Part shown: in pieces, positions 52,510-61,674 of the stretch | Position numbering within the stretch: position 1 is the stretch's first letter | How the letters are laid out: the number at the start of each line of letters is the position of its first letter | DNA from: Pasteurellaceae bacterium | GTDB taxonomy: Bacteria > Pseudomonadota > Gammaproteobacteria > Enterobacterales > Pasteurellaceae | DNA length: 64,000 nucleotides | Reading direction: 5' to 3' | Assembly: GCA_900756155.1 (NCBI GenBank) | Contig: CAAEJV010000033.1 | Coordinates: 124,001 to 188,000 of the forward strand | The notes under the pieces: generated by a model | The model's input: only the letters and a program-made list of their open reading frames with translations | Told to the model about the DNA's origin: nothing | Database searches by the model: none | Made by a program: the position numbers and the translations under genes

Positions 52510-53139
52510 ATGCAAGAAAAGTTAAAAGTATTAATTATCGACGACCATCCATTAATGCGTCGTGGTATCAAGCAATTAGTTGAATTAGAAGAGAATTTTG
52601 AAGTTGTCGCTGATGTAGGAAGCGGTACAGAAGGCATTTCCATTGCGATTCAAGAATCGCCCGATTTAATCATTTTAGATCTTAATATGAAAGGTCTTTC
52701 AGGTTTAGATACTCTTAAAGGCTTGCGTGCAGAAGGTGTTGATGCGCGAATTTTGATCTTAACCGTGTCTGATGCGAAAAATGATATTTTCACTCTCATC
52801 GATGCGGGTGCTGATGGCTATTTATTGAAAGATACTGAGCCAGATGTGCTGCTTGAGCAAATTAAACGTATTGCACAAGGTGAAGTGATTTTAAGTGATT
52901 CGATTAAAAATCTTCTTTTAGAACGCAAACATACTGTTGATCCAATGGATTCACTCACCGATCGTGAAATGGATGTATTACGTTTAATCGCGACTGGTTT
53001 ATCCAACAAACAAATTGCAGGTCAGCTTTTTATTTCTGAAGAAACGGTTAAAGTACATATTCGTAACTTACTTCGTAAACTTAACGTTCACTCACGCGTT
53101 GCAGCAACCGTCTTGTTCTTTGAGCGAAATGGTCGATAG
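52510..53139 (+). CDS. narP: Nitrate/nitrite response regulator NarP
   Basis: A 209-residue NarL/FixJ-type response regulator. The receiver domain (about 1-120) has the acidic pair D11-D12 and phospho-acceptor D57 (IILDLNM). The LuxR-type HTH lies at about 145-205 (LTDREMDVLRLIATGLSNKQIA). Haemophilus has NarP with the sensor NarQ and lacks NarL, which favours NarP. The start is ATG 52510, following TTGGAG; an in-frame ATG 19 codons upstream lies in a non-conserved stretch. No sensor gene is adjacent. It follows cyaA by 178 bases. Confidence 0.88.
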   Translation: MQEKLKVLIIDDHPLMRRGIKQLVELEENFEVVADVGSGTEGISIAIQESPDLIILDLNMKGLSGLDTLKGLRAEGVDARILILTVSDAKNDIFTLIDAGADGYLLKDTEPDVLLEQIKRIAQGEVILSDSIKNLLLERKHTVDPMDSLTDREMDVLRLIATGLSNKQIAGQLFISEETVKVHIRNLLRKLNVHSRVAATVLFFERNGR

Positions 53140-53155
53140 GTAAGATTAAAACGAT

Positions 53156-53186
53156 AAAAAAGAGCGGTTTTTTAACCGCTCTTTTT
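53156..53186. terminator. Bidirectional terminator between narP and yibQ
   Basis: AAAAAGAGCGGTT and AACCGCTCTTTTT lie between convergent genes, with T tracts on both sides. Confidence 0.85.
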
Positions 53187-53187
53187 G

Positions 53188-54030
53188 TTATCTTGGCACG
53201 CCCCGTAATAAAGGGATTGGCTCAAACGGTGCGACTGAAGTTGGCGCAGGAATATCATTAAAAATTAAGATAAATGGTTTAGGTGGCAAGATTTTTTCAT
53301 TTCGCCATAAGCTTCCCATACCCACCAATTGAATATCATCGGGTAAATTTTTTATTCCCGATTTCAATACGGCTATGGTATTTGGGCGAGGGTGTCCAAT
53401 CGCAATAGCCGTGCCATGTTTACGTGCATATTGAATTGCGTTCTGAAATTGGCGTTGCACATCTACTAAATTATCACTGTCATCTAAAAAGATATGGCGA
53501 TCTAATACACGCACACCTTGTTCTTTTGCTATTTTTCCCGCAACTGATTTTCCGATAGTACGGCTATCTAGAAAGAATAAATGTTGCTCGCGAAGTGCGG
53601 TCATTAAATAAGTCATTAATGTGGCATCGGCTGTGGCTGCACTGCCCATATGATTATTCATTCCGATAGCATTTGGCACAATAGATTTAGCTTTTTTTAC
53701 TCGCTCATTCACTTGCGCTTCGGATAAGCCTAAAGTCAAACCACCTTCCTCAATTTTAATATTGCTGACCGGCTGCATCGGCATATGAATAAGAATATCG
53801 TGATTTTGCGCTTTTGCTTGCTGATTGCGGATTTTGGCATAGGGTGCGGCAGGAATGATGGCGACAGAGATTTCCTTTGGCATTGCTAAAATTTCAGCAT
53901 CTTCTTTCGGATGATAGCCAATATCATCAATTACAATAGCCAGTTTGCCTTGTGCAAAAGTAAATGCAGAGAAAAGTGCGGTTGAAAAAATAATCGTATT
54001 TTTGACCGCACTTTGAAAGAATGTTGCCAT
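53188..54030 (-). CDS. yibQ: Divergent polysaccharide deacetylase YibQ
   Basis: YibQ is an exported protein of the divergent polysaccharide deacetylase family (DUF610). The 280-residue product has a signal peptide (about residues 1-26, ending TFAQG) and the blocks LAIVIDDIGYH, IHMPMQP, GMNNHMGS and AIGHPRP that define the family's metal-site candidates. Two uptake words in inverted order are in the signal peptide coding region. Its start ATG shares one base with the envC stop (TAATG). The pair envC-yibQ is conserved in E. coli. Confidence 0.88.
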   Translation of the reverse strand: MATFFQSAVKNTIIFSTALFSAFTFAQGKLAIVIDDIGYHPKEDAEILAMPKEISVAIIPAAPYAKIRNQQAKAQNHDILIHMPMQPVSNIKIEEGGLTLGLSEAQVNERVKKAKSIVPNAIGMNNHMGSAATADATLMTYLMTALREQHLFFLDSRTIGKSVAGKIAKEQGVRVLDRHIFLDDSDNLVDVQRQFQNAIQYARKHGTAIAIGHPRPNTIAVLKSGIKNLPDDIQLVGMGSLWRNEKILPPKPFILIFNDIPAPTSVAPFEPIPLLRGVPR

Positions 54031-55262
54031 TATTTAATCCACCCAGCCGGATTCACAGGCACCCCTTTACGGCTGATACCAAAGTAAAGCGCCGGTTTTG
54101 AGAGCTCCCCCGTATTCCCCACTTGTGCGATGGTTTGTCCCGCAGACACCAGCTGACCTTGTTTCACAAATACCGCTTGGTTGAAACCATACAAACTCAA
54201 ATCGCTGTCACCGTGTTTAACAATCACCATATAACCATAGCCATTAAGATGACCCGCTAGAATAACACGACCACTTGCAATGGCTTTTACCGCTGTACCT
54301 GTTGGTGCACCGATAACCATACCTTTCCAGCGCACTTCACCCGCTTGGATTGAACCAAAAGAATACAACGTCGGGCCCGAAACTGGACGACTGTATTGAC
54401 GTGCAGCCGTACCTAAACCACTGGTGCTATTAATCAACTTACGTTCTTGATCAGTTGGTTGATAAGGTTTTGAGGTACGTTTTTCTTCCTCTTGTTTTTT
54501 CTGAGCAAGGGCTTCACGTTCACGTTGTTCTTGTTGGCGAGCGGCTTGTTCAGCACGTTGAATTTCTTGGCGAAGGGCATTTTCGTTCGCTTTCAACGTT
54601 TCCAATTTATTCTGATCTTTCGTTAAGTTTTTATTGAGTTCATTTAACGTAGATTGGCGTTCTTGTTGTGCTTTTTGTAATTCTTGCTGTTGTTTCTTTT
54701 GCGTAGAAAGTTGCTCGCGATGATTTTTTTGTTGCCCCGAAATCGCTTCGCGTTGTTTCGCTAAATTCTCTTGTGTCGCTTTCAGATTGTTAATCATATC
54801 AATGCGAACTTGATTTAAATGCTGATAATACACTTTCATGCGTTCCGCTTTTTTCGCATCCTCCGAAAGCATTCTTTCCAAGGTAGAAGGATTTACCCCT
54901 GAACGATAAATAGCATCTACTTGCTGCGCGAGCTTCGCTTTTTGCGCGCGCTCTTGCTTTTCTAATTGCTTGATTTGCTTTTCTGTTTCCGCCATTTGCT
55001 TGCGGATTTCTTGCAAACTTAATTCTGTTTCACGCAATTCACCGACAACGCTATTAATTTTGCTTTCTTGATCTTTAAGACTGGCTTGGAGTTTAGCTTG
55101 TGCACGTTTTTGCTCGGCGATCTTCGACTCTTGTTGTTTAATTTGTTTTTGAATTTGATTGAGATCGTTGCCTTGCGCGAAAGATGAAAAGCCAAGCAGA
55201 CCGCAAGCCAAAAGTGCGGTCAGTTTTGATAAGATTTTTTTTCTACGATTGCTTTGCTGCAT
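54030..55262 (-). CDS. envC: Murein hydrolase activator EnvC
   Basis: EnvC activates the amidases AmiA and AmiB at the division septum. The 410-residue protein has a signal peptide (about residues 1-28, FSSFA). A long coiled coil (about 32-245, rich in Gln, Lys and Glu) follows, and then a degenerate LytM/M23 domain (about 290-410), in which VIVKHGDSDLSLYGFNQ replaces the HxH zinc site of active peptidases. So it is an activator, not an enzyme. It overlaps yibQ. An uptake word in the signal peptide encodes KLTALLAC. Confidence 0.92.
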   Translation of the reverse strand: MQQSNRRKKILSKLTALLACGLLGFSSFAQGNDLNQIQKQIKQQESKIAEQKRAQAKLQASLKDQESKINSVVGELRETELSLQEIRKQMAETEKQIKQLEKQERAQKAKLAQQVDAIYRSGVNPSTLERMLSEDAKKAERMKVYYQHLNQVRIDMINNLKATQENLAKQREAISGQQKNHREQLSTQKKQQQELQKAQQERQSTLNELNKNLTKDQNKLETLKANENALRQEIQRAEQAARQQEQREREALAQKKQEEEKRTSKPYQPTDQERKLINSTSGLGTAARQYSRPVSGPTLYSFGSIQAGEVRWKGMVIGAPTGTAVKAIASGRVILAGHLNGYGYMVIVKHGDSDLSLYGFNQAVFVKQGQLVSAGQTIAQVGNTGELSKPALYFGISRKGVPVNPAGWIK

Positions 55263-55449
55263 ACATCTAAACTTGAGAGAAATTAAGGGACGAATAAAGC
55301 TTAAATACTAGCATTATTTTTGAGTGGCTAAAAGTTTACAGGCGATTTTTTGCGAAAGATCAGTAAATACCGCCTTTTTACTTTTAAACATAACGATTTT
55401 TTGCTATAACAGAGCCATTCATTTTTTTATTAATACTTAGGAGATCCTT

Positions 55450-56133
55450 ATGGAATTAGTATTCATTCGTCACGGTTTCAGTGAGTGGAACGCAAAAAAT
55501 TTATTCACCGGTTGGCGTGATGTGAATTTAACCGAGCGCGGTGTAGAAGAAGCAAAAGCAGCGGGTAAAAAATTGTTCGAGAAAGGCTATGAATTTGATA
55601 TCGCCTTCACTTCTGTTTTAACTCGTGCAATCAAAACCTGTAACATCGTGTTAGAAGAATCTCACCAATTATGGATTCCTCAAGTGAAAAACTGGCGTTT
55701 AAATGAGCGTCACTACGGTGCATTACAAGGCTTAGATAAAAAAGCAACCGCAGAACAATACGGTGATGAACAAGTTCATATTTGGCGTCGTTCTTATGAC
55801 ATTTCTCCTCCAGATTTAGACCCGAAAGATCCAAACTCTGCACATAACGACCGTCGTTATGCAAACATCCCATCTGATGTAGTACCAAATGCAGAAAACT
55901 TAAAATTAACCTTAGAACGCGCATTACCATTCTGGGAAGATCAAATTGCACCAGCAATGCTTTCTGGTAAACGTGTTTTAGTAGTGGCACACGGTAACTC
56001 ACTTCGTGCATTAGCAAAACACATTATCGGTATTTCTGATGCGGAAATCATGGATTTTGAAATCCCAACCGGTCAACCGTTAGTGTTAAAACTTGATGAT
56101 AAATTAAACTACGTAGAACACTACTATCTTTAA
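55450..56133 (+). CDS. gpmA: 2,3-bisphosphoglycerate-dependent phosphoglycerate mutase
   Basis: GpmA interconverts 2- and 3-phosphoglycerate in glycolysis. The 227-residue protein has the phospho-histidine motif RHGFSEWN with H8 (E. coli has RHGESQWN), and HGNSLRAL for the second catalytic His. It is AT-rich but well expressed by appearance. A putative -10 TATAAC occurs near 55404. The ribosome-binding site TAGGAGAT precedes the ATG by 5 bases. An uptake-sequence terminator follows. It stands alone, divergent from envC. Confidence 0.95.
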   Translation: MELVFIRHGFSEWNAKNLFTGWRDVNLTERGVEEAKAAGKKLFEKGYEFDIAFTSVLTRAIKTCNIVLEESHQLWIPQVKNWRLNERHYGALQGLDKKATAEQYGDEQVHIWRRSYDISPPDLDPKDPNSAHNDRRYANIPSDVVPNAENLKLTLERALPFWEDQIAPAMLSGKRVLVVAHGNSLRALAKHIIGISDAEIMDFEIPTGQPLVLKLDDKLNYVEHYYL

Positions 56134-56148
56134 TTTATAAATGATTTC

Positions 56149-56178
56149 AAAGTGCGGTTAATTTTGACCGCACTTTTT
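56149..56178 (+). terminator. Uptake-sequence terminator after gpmA
   Basis: AAAGTGCGGT and ACCGCACTTT with a short loop, followed by TTTGTTT, 15 bases after the gpmA stop. Confidence 0.75.
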
Positions 56179-56196
56179 GTTTAAGGAGAATTACGG

Positions 56197-57006
56197 ATGA
56201 AAAAATTACTCGCGGTGATTTTTGCCTTGTTACCTGTTTTGGCCTTTGCAGCATCGCCAAATCACTCGGCAAAATCAACTCAAACCAAGTCAGTGAAAAC
56301 GGCAGTTAAAAAAGTGGAAGCCAAGAAAGCCACTACGCCTAAAACCGTAGCTAAAACAGCGAAAAAGAAAGCCGATGCCAAAAAAGCAGAAGCGAAAAAG
56401 CCAGCTAAAATTGTCGAAGCAAAAAAAGCGGTAACGAAAAAAGAAAAAATAAAAAATAAAACGACAAATAAAGCCGCTAAAGCAGAGCCGACAAAAACGA
56501 AAGGCAAACAGCCAGTAGAAAAAACTAAGCAAACTGCAGTAAAAGATAAAAAGACGGTAGTGAAAAGCAAACAAAGTGCAGTTAAAGAATCCGCTAAACC
56601 TGAAAAAGCGATGGCTAAAAAAACAGCAGTGGTTAAAACAGAAGTGAAGAAAGCGGAACCCAAAGCCGTTGAAAAAGTAACTGAAAATAGAGTGGAAACT
56701 GTTGCTCAGAAAACAGCGAATACCGTGACAAAATCTGTCGTCGTACCAAGATGTAATGATTCAAAAGTTTTTGCGGTATTATCTGATGCCTTCAAAAAAC
56801 AAGGTGCAGCCACTAACACCCAAATGACAGTGAAACAAATCACGCAAGCACGTGAAACCCAATCTTATCCACAACAAGGGATTCGTAGCTGTAATGCGAT
56901 AGTGGAAACCAACAGCGTTAAATATGTTACGGATTACAGCATTATCTTGAATGATAAAGGTTTCTTCGTACAAGTTGAAAACGCACAACCCGCTCAACGT
57001 TTCTAA
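56197..57006 (+). CDS. Exported Lys/Ala-rich protein of unknown function
   Basis: The 269-residue protein has a signal peptide (about residues 1-19, ending LAFA). A low-complexity basic region follows (about 25-175, made of Lys, Ala, Thr and Val, with repeats such as KKAEAKK and VKKVEAKK). It ends with a compact C-terminal domain (about 182-269) that has two cysteines likely to form a disulfide (CNDSK and SCNAIV). The basic region resembles histone-H1-like or TolA-like stalks, but no family is recognised. It may bind cell wall or DNA. It is preceded by a terminator and has the ribosome-binding site AAGGAG, so it is probably real and separately transcribed. Confidence 0.7.
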   Translation: MKKLLAVIFALLPVLAFAASPNHSAKSTQTKSVKTAVKKVEAKKATTPKTVAKTAKKKADAKKAEAKKPAKIVEAKKAVTKKEKIKNKTTNKAAKAEPTKTKGKQPVEKTKQTAVKDKKTVVKSKQSAVKESAKPEKAMAKKTAVVKTEVKKAEPKAVEKVTENRVETVAQKTANTVTKSVVVPRCNDSKVFAVLSDAFKKQGAATNTQMTVKQITQARETQSYPQQGIRSCNAIVETNSVKYVTDYSIILNDKGFFVQVENAQPAQRF

Positions 57007-57008
57007 TC

Positions 57009-57695
57009 TTAACGTGCGTTATTTAAATGAAGTTGTTTGAATAACGCACGCATTTCTTCTTCATTCAAACGGCGATATTCCCTATTACCCAATCCATCAA
57101 GCGTTAAATGGCTCATTTGGTAACGGATGAGACGTAATGTCGGAAAGCCGATATGTGCCGTCATTCGACGCACTTGTCGATTACGCCCTTCACTAATTTT
57201 AATTTCCAACCAACTTGTCGGAATGCTTTGACGTTCACGAATAGGTGGATTGCGAGGCCAGAGAAAATCCGGTTCTGAAATCAACCGCACTTTTGCCGGC
57301 TTTGTCATTCCATCTTTCAATTCAACGCCTTTGCGGAGTTTGTCTAAGTCTTTCTCTTCAGGAATACCTTCCACTTGCACAAAATACGTTTTTTCTGTTT
57401 TAAACTTTGGATCCGCCAAACGATGCTGCACTTCACCATTATTCGTTAAAATCAGTAACCCTTCGCTATCACGATCCAATCGCCCTGCCGCATACACATT
57501 GGGAATGGTAATAAAATCTTTTAATGTCGCTCGACCGTTTTCATCGGTGAATTGTGTCAGCACATCAAACGGTTTGTTAAATAAAACGATAATCGTCTGT
57601 TCTAATGTAAGTGGCTTTGCTTTAGGCTTAAATGAACGAGTGGGTCTTGCCGTTCGTTTGGTTGTAAATGCGCGGGAAGGGAAGGGTTTCGACAT
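57009..57695 (-). CDS. rluE: 23S rRNA pseudouridine 2457 synthase RluE
   Basis: RluE makes pseudouridine at position 2457 of 23S rRNA. The 228-residue protein has a basic N-terminal extension (TRSFKPKAKPL) and the RsuA-type catalytic motif AAGRLDRDSEGLLILTN with catalytic Asp at about residue 74. It lacks an S4 domain, which fits RluE rather than RluF or RsuA. The ending RLNEEEMRALF is as in relatives. It is convergent with the Lys/Ala-rich gene, two bases apart, so the transcripts meet. Confidence 0.88.
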   Translation of the reverse strand: MSKPFPSRAFTTKRTARPTRSFKPKAKPLTLEQTIIVLFNKPFDVLTQFTDENGRATLKDFITIPNVYAAGRLDRDSEGLLILTNNGEVQHRLADPKFKTEKTYFVQVEGIPEEKDLDKLRKGVELKDGMTKPAKVRLISEPDFLWPRNPPIRERQSIPTSWLEIKISEGRNRQVRRMTAHIGFPTLRLIRYQMSHLTLDGLGNREYRRLNEEEMRALFKQLHLNNAR

Positions 57696-57705
57696 ATTAT
57701 TTATT

Positions 57706-57743
57706 CAGTAAAAAGAGAAAAAGGGCGGATTTTATTCCGCCCT
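57706..57743 (-). terminator. Terminator of the autotransporter gene
   Basis: AGGGCGGA and TCCGCCCT with a 6-base loop, followed on the minus strand by a T-rich run, just after the stop. Confidence 0.75.
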
Positions 57744-57749
57744 CTTATA

Positions 57750-59960
57750 TTACCATTGATAGCGATAAACTGCTTGAATTGCATAAGGTTTGTCGAAGTT
57801 TTTACCGTCAGCACGGCTTACTTCTAAACCAAAACGATGATTTGCAAATCCAGCATTTAAACCGACCGTACTTTCAAAACGTCCACGGCTGCTTGCAACA
57901 TCAAGCGCATCCTTGTCGTAATGAATTTTACTGCTACGGTTTTTGCTAGTAATCGCATTTACTTCTGCGTAAGGTTGTAAATTCCAACCATTACTTAATG
58001 CAAAGCCTTTCGCTACACGTAAACCAATTCGAGAATACACAGAAGATAAGCTATCTTCATTCTCTTGTGATGAAATATGTGTCCACGCTAATTGTGCTTG
58101 CGGTGTGATTGTCCAATCGTTCGCAAGAGTAAAGCGTTTGCCTAATTCACTCGAAATCGTATAAGCGTTGTAATGGCGTTTTTCAGTGTGATTTGAGTTA
58201 GCGTGTAAACGGTTGTATTTCACGATGTTATCTACATAAATACCGTTATCTGCAAGATAGGCTGCATACAAGCCTAGGCTGTTACTTCTTACTTTGCCAT
58301 CACCATAATGACCGTTGAAATCAACGTTAGCTTGGCTACGACCAACAAATCCACCAACACGGAGGTTATCTGTTACAGCTGCATCAGCGCCTACTTGTAA
58401 GCTATGTACGTTTTGTTTAAAGCCTAAAGTTTCACTCTCAGCAGTCGAAAGTGCGGCTAATTTTTGGCGAGAATTCACATTGCGAACCCACACATTGCCT
58501 TTTTCACCATTTTTCACTTCACCTAGACGTTGATGGATTCCACTTAAATCATCTTCCACTAAAAGCAACTGTGCTTGGCGAAGAGAAACTTGAGCATTTG
58601 CTTCAGGTTTAAGTAATGTTTTATCTGGTAATGAAGAAAGAGTTAGGTTACTTGGTACATCAGCAGGTTTATCTGAAGTAGGAGGTGCTACAGGAGAAGT
58701 TGGGGTAACTGCTTTTTTAGAGTTTGCTAATACCCAATTATTTCCTTCTTTTGTTAGGAAATATTGGTAAGCCCCTAAATCTACACGATTGTTTGGGTTA
58801 GTTAAGCTAAACGCCGCATTACCACCATTGGTTTCTACAAGTGTCACTTTGCCATCAGCAATATTTGCACCTTGGTTAGTTACACCAATTTTATGATTAC
58901 CTTCAGCAGTGCCTTTAACAACGATTTTATCGCTTTTGTTTTCAGCAATATTCGTGTTGAGGTTGAAGGTACCTGAGCCAGTGAGGTTGCCACGAATAAT
59001 GATACCTTGGTAGTTATCATTAGCTAAATTTACTACGCCATTATTAAGATCTAAATTAGTTAAGCTTGTTGTTTGAACCACGCCATCTTCATCAGTGAAG
59101 GCTTTCGTTGTCCAATTGCTATTATTTAAGTTTAAATTGAGTGCACTGTTGCTATCGGTAGTAGTAACTCCAGAAACAGTAGAATTATTGAAGGTTAGTT
59201 GGATATTTTCTGTAATGCTCTCTGCATCATTAAATTTAACATTTTCACCACTAGCAAGCATACCTCCATTTATTGTTGAGTTATTAAAGGTCGCAGAGAA
59301 GTGACTGTTGATAACTTCGCCAACCCCAGATCTTAAAGCAATGATTCCACCTTGAGGAATTGAAACATTGGAATTATTAACGATCAATTCTGGCCGAGCT
59401 TGATTCTCCGCTTCATATACAAAAATAGAACTATCATTGTTTGATGTTACATTCACATTGTTTAATGTTAATTTACTCTTCTGATTCAGAGCAAATGCCT
59501 CTAATATGGAGTCTTGGTTGTTATCACCCATCAAGACTTTTGAGTTATGCATGGTTACCGTTGAATTATTTAACTCAAATAAATAACCATTAGCATCTGC
59601 ATTGTTAGGATTAGTAATACTATAGGTTCCACCATTGATTTCAGTTGTGGAATTAGTGATATTCATTACCACAAAAGAACTGTGTCTATTTGCTGGAATA
59701 GATAGTGAAGCATTAACATTATTTAATTGTCCGCTTGAGTTTGTCATTTTTACAGCAGAGAGAGACCCCCATTCAGGACCATTTGTTGGACTGGTTGGAT
59801 TAATCGAACATTGATTCAACACAGCTCCACTTTGTCCTGTAATAGTCACACCACTACTATTACAAGCTACGTCAGCTGCTAGCGCTGAATTTACCAATCC
59901 AAGAGCTGCAGTGACTAAACTTATTTTAAAAGTGCGGTTAAAAATTTTATTATTTTTCAT
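57750..59960 (-). CDS. Autotransporter (type Va) adhesin-like protein
   Basis: The 736-residue protein has a signal peptide (about residues 1-29). Its passenger (about 30-415) is rich in Asn, Ser and Thr, with repeated LNNVNV-, NNSxV-type strands that suggest a beta-solenoid. A Pro-rich linker (about 417-437) leads to an autotransporter beta-barrel (about 465-736) that ends in the usual aromatic residue (YRYQW). The passenger is exposed on the surface. Its function is not known; it lacks an obvious protease triad. Low-complexity and Asn-rich composition differ from the neighbouring housekeeping genes. An uptake word (59930-59938) lies near the 5' end. It is between rluE and ilvC, and probably monocistronic. 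Confidence 0.85.
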   Translation of the reverse strand: MKNNKIFNRTFKISLVTAALGLVNSALAADVACNSSGVTITGQSGAVLNQCSINPTSPTNGPEWGSLSAVKMTNSSGQLNNVNASLSIPANRHSSFVVMNITNSTTEINGGTYSITNPNNADANGYLFELNNSTVTMHNSKVLMGDNNQDSILEAFALNQKSKLTLNNVNVTSNNDSSIFVYEAENQARPELIVNNSNVSIPQGGIIALRSGVGEVINSHFSATFNNSTINGGMLASGENVKFNDAESITENIQLTFNNSTVSGVTTTDSNSALNLNLNNSNWTTKAFTDEDGVVQTTSLTNLDLNNGVVNLANDNYQGIIIRGNLTGSGTFNLNTNIAENKSDKIVVKGTAEGNHKIGVTNQGANIADGKVTLVETNGGNAAFSLTNPNNRVDLGAYQYFLTKEGNNWVLANSKKAVTPTSPVAPPTSDKPADVPSNLTLSSLPDKTLLKPEANAQVSLRQAQLLLVEDDLSGIHQRLGEVKNGEKGNVWVRNVNSRQKLAALSTAESETLGFKQNVHSLQVGADAAVTDNLRVGGFVGRSQANVDFNGHYGDGKVRSNSLGLYAAYLADNGIYVDNIVKYNRLHANSNHTEKRHYNAYTISSELGKRFTLANDWTITPQAQLAWTHISSQENEDSLSSVYSRIGLRVAKGFALSNGWNLQPYAEVNAITSKNRSSKIHYDKDALDVASSRGRFESTVGLNAGFANHRFGLEVSRADGKNFDKPYAIQAVYRYQW

Positions 59961-59979
59961 ATGAATTCCTTTGGATTAT

Positions 59980-60010
59980 AAAAAAGCCAACTTATTGAAT
60001 AAGTTGGCTT
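59980..60010 (-). terminator. Terminator after ilvC
   Basis: AAGCCAACTTATT and AATAAGTTGGCTT, a near-perfect 13-bp repeat, with a T run on the minus strand, between ilvC and the autotransporter gene. Confidence 0.8.
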
Positions 60011-60030
60011 GAATTTTACTGATTTAATCA

Positions 60031-61512
60031 TTAACCTGCAACTGCGATACGTTTCATATCTGTCATATAACCACGTAACTCTTGACCGATTAATTCAACC
60101 GGGTGGTTACGGATTGCATCATTTACATCGCGTAAAGTGATGTTGTCGATAGCGACTGCTGGTGTTGGTTCACCTAAATCACCTTTTTGTAAGGTTGGGA
60201 TGATTTCTTTAGCAAGAATTGGCGTTGCTACGTTAGAGAATAAGTAGTTACCATATTCTGCAGTATCAGAAATTACCACGTTCATTTCGTATAAACGCTT
60301 ACGTGCGATAGTGTTAGCGATTAACGGTAATTCGTGAAGTGATTCATAATAAGCTGATTCTTCATAGATACCGCTTGCCACCATCGCATCAAAGGCTAAT
60401 TCAACACCTGCTTTCACCATTGCTACCATTAATACGCCGTTATCAAAGTATTCTTGTTCAGAAATTTTGATGCCGTCTGCTTTAGGTGCGTTTTCAAAGG
60501 CAGTTTTGCCAGTTGCTTCACGCCATGCTAATAAGTCTTTATCACCGTTCGCCCAGTCAGCCATCATAGTTGCTGAGAAGTGACCGCTGATGATGTCATC
60601 CATGTGTTTGTAATATAAGAAGCCAAGGCTTTCTTTGATTTGTTCCGCAAGTTCAAATGCACGTAATTTTGCGCTGTTTGATAAGCGATCCATCATTAAT
60701 GTGATACCGCCTTGTTTTAATGCTTCAGTAATAGTTTCCCAACCGTATTGGATCAATTTACCTGCGTATGCTGGATCTTTACCGTCTGCCACTAATTTGT
60801 CATAACATACGATAGAACCTGCTTGTAACATACCGCAAAGAATGGTTTGTTCACCCATTAAGTCAGATTTTACTTCTGCGACAAATGAAGATTCTAATAC
60901 ACCTGCACGGTCACCACCGGTTGCAGCTGCCCATGCTTTCGCAATTGCCATACCTTCACCACGTGGGTCATTTGCAGGGTGAACCGCGATTAATGTTGGT
61001 ACACCGAAACCACGTTTGTATTCTTCACGCACTTCAGTACCTGGACATTTTGGTGCACTCATCACCACAGTGATGTCTTCACGGATTTGCTCACCCACTT
61101 CAACAATGTTGAAACCGTGTGAGTAACCGAATGCTGAATCTTTTTTCATTAATGGCATTACATCTGCCACAACTTTAGAGTGTTGTTTGTCTGGTGTTAA
61201 GTTGATCACTAAGTCTGCAGTTGGGATTAACTCTTGGTAAGTACCCACTTTAAAGCCGTTTTCAGTTGCACGTTGGAATGAAGCACGTTTTTCCGCAATC
61301 GCTTCAGGACGTAATGCATAAGAAATATCTAAGCCAGAGTCACGCATATTTAAACCTTGGTTTAAACCTTGCGCACCACAACCTACGATAACGATTTTTT
61401 TGCCTTTTAAGTAGTTGCAACCGTCAGCAAATTCACTGCGGTCCATAAAACGACAACGACCTAATTGATCTAATTTTTCACGTAAATTTAATGTGTTGAA
61501 ATAGTTAGCCAT
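60031..61512 (-). CDS. ilvC: Ketol-acid reductoisomerase (long form)
   Basis: IlvC converts acetolactate or acetohydroxybutyrate to the dihydroxy acid in isoleucine and valine synthesis, using NADPH. The 493-residue length is the class II form of enterobacteria. The Rossmann motif IVGCGAQGLNQGLNMRDSG is near residue 37, and the GVGEQ-like and two metal-binding regions follow. It is divergent from its activator gene ilvY. The promoter and candidate activator sites are in the 163-base interval. A terminator follows. Confidence 0.95.
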   Translation of the reverse strand: MANYFNTLNLREKLDQLGRCRFMDRSEFADGCNYLKGKKIVIVGCGAQGLNQGLNMRDSGLDISYALRPEAIAEKRASFQRATENGFKVGTYQELIPTADLVINLTPDKQHSKVVADVMPLMKKDSAFGYSHGFNIVEVGEQIREDITVVMSAPKCPGTEVREEYKRGFGVPTLIAVHPANDPRGEGMAIAKAWAAATGGDRAGVLESSFVAEVKSDLMGEQTILCGMLQAGSIVCYDKLVADGKDPAYAGKLIQYGWETITEALKQGGITLMMDRLSNSAKLRAFELAEQIKESLGFLYYKHMDDIISGHFSATMMADWANGDKDLLAWREATGKTAFENAPKADGIKISEQEYFDNGVLMVAMVKAGVELAFDAMVASGIYEESAYYESLHELPLIANTIARKRLYEMNVVISDTAEYGNYLFSNVATPILAKEIIPTLQKGDLGEPTPAVAIDNITLRDVNDAIRNHPVELIGQELRGYMTDMKRIAVAG

Positions 61513-61585
61513 TTTTCATCCTTTCTATGATGTTGATTAATGTGTATGAGGTTGTGTTTGAATATAGTTTTTTGTTGTGAAGTGG

Positions 61586-61613
61586 ATTATAAGGTTTTTA
61601 GTCGTTGCGTAAA
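61586..61613 (-). promoter_or_regulatory. ilvC promoter
   Basis: On the minus strand, TTTACG (61608-61613), 16 bases, then a perfect TATAAT (61586-61591). The ilvY-type operator lies just upstream of it. Confidence 0.6.
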
Positions 61614-61623
61614 GTGATATTAT

Positions 61624-61650
61624 TTGCACTTAGTGTTGCAATTTTTGCAA
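61624..61650. promoter_or_regulatory. IlvY operator candidate
   Basis: TTGCAC-TTA-GTG overlaps TTGCAA-TTT-TTGCAA (61636-61650). TTGCAA is self-complementary, so the site is a tandem palindrome between ilvC and ilvY, as expected for a LysR-type activator. Confidence 0.5.
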
Positions 61651-61674
61651 TGTAATCTGCTTTTAACGATACAT

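Noticed and set aside
56280..56663. Long minus-strand hydrophobic frames opposite the Lys/Ala-rich gene
   Set aside because: They arise from the complement of AAA/GCA-rich codons, giving Phe/Cys-rich text.
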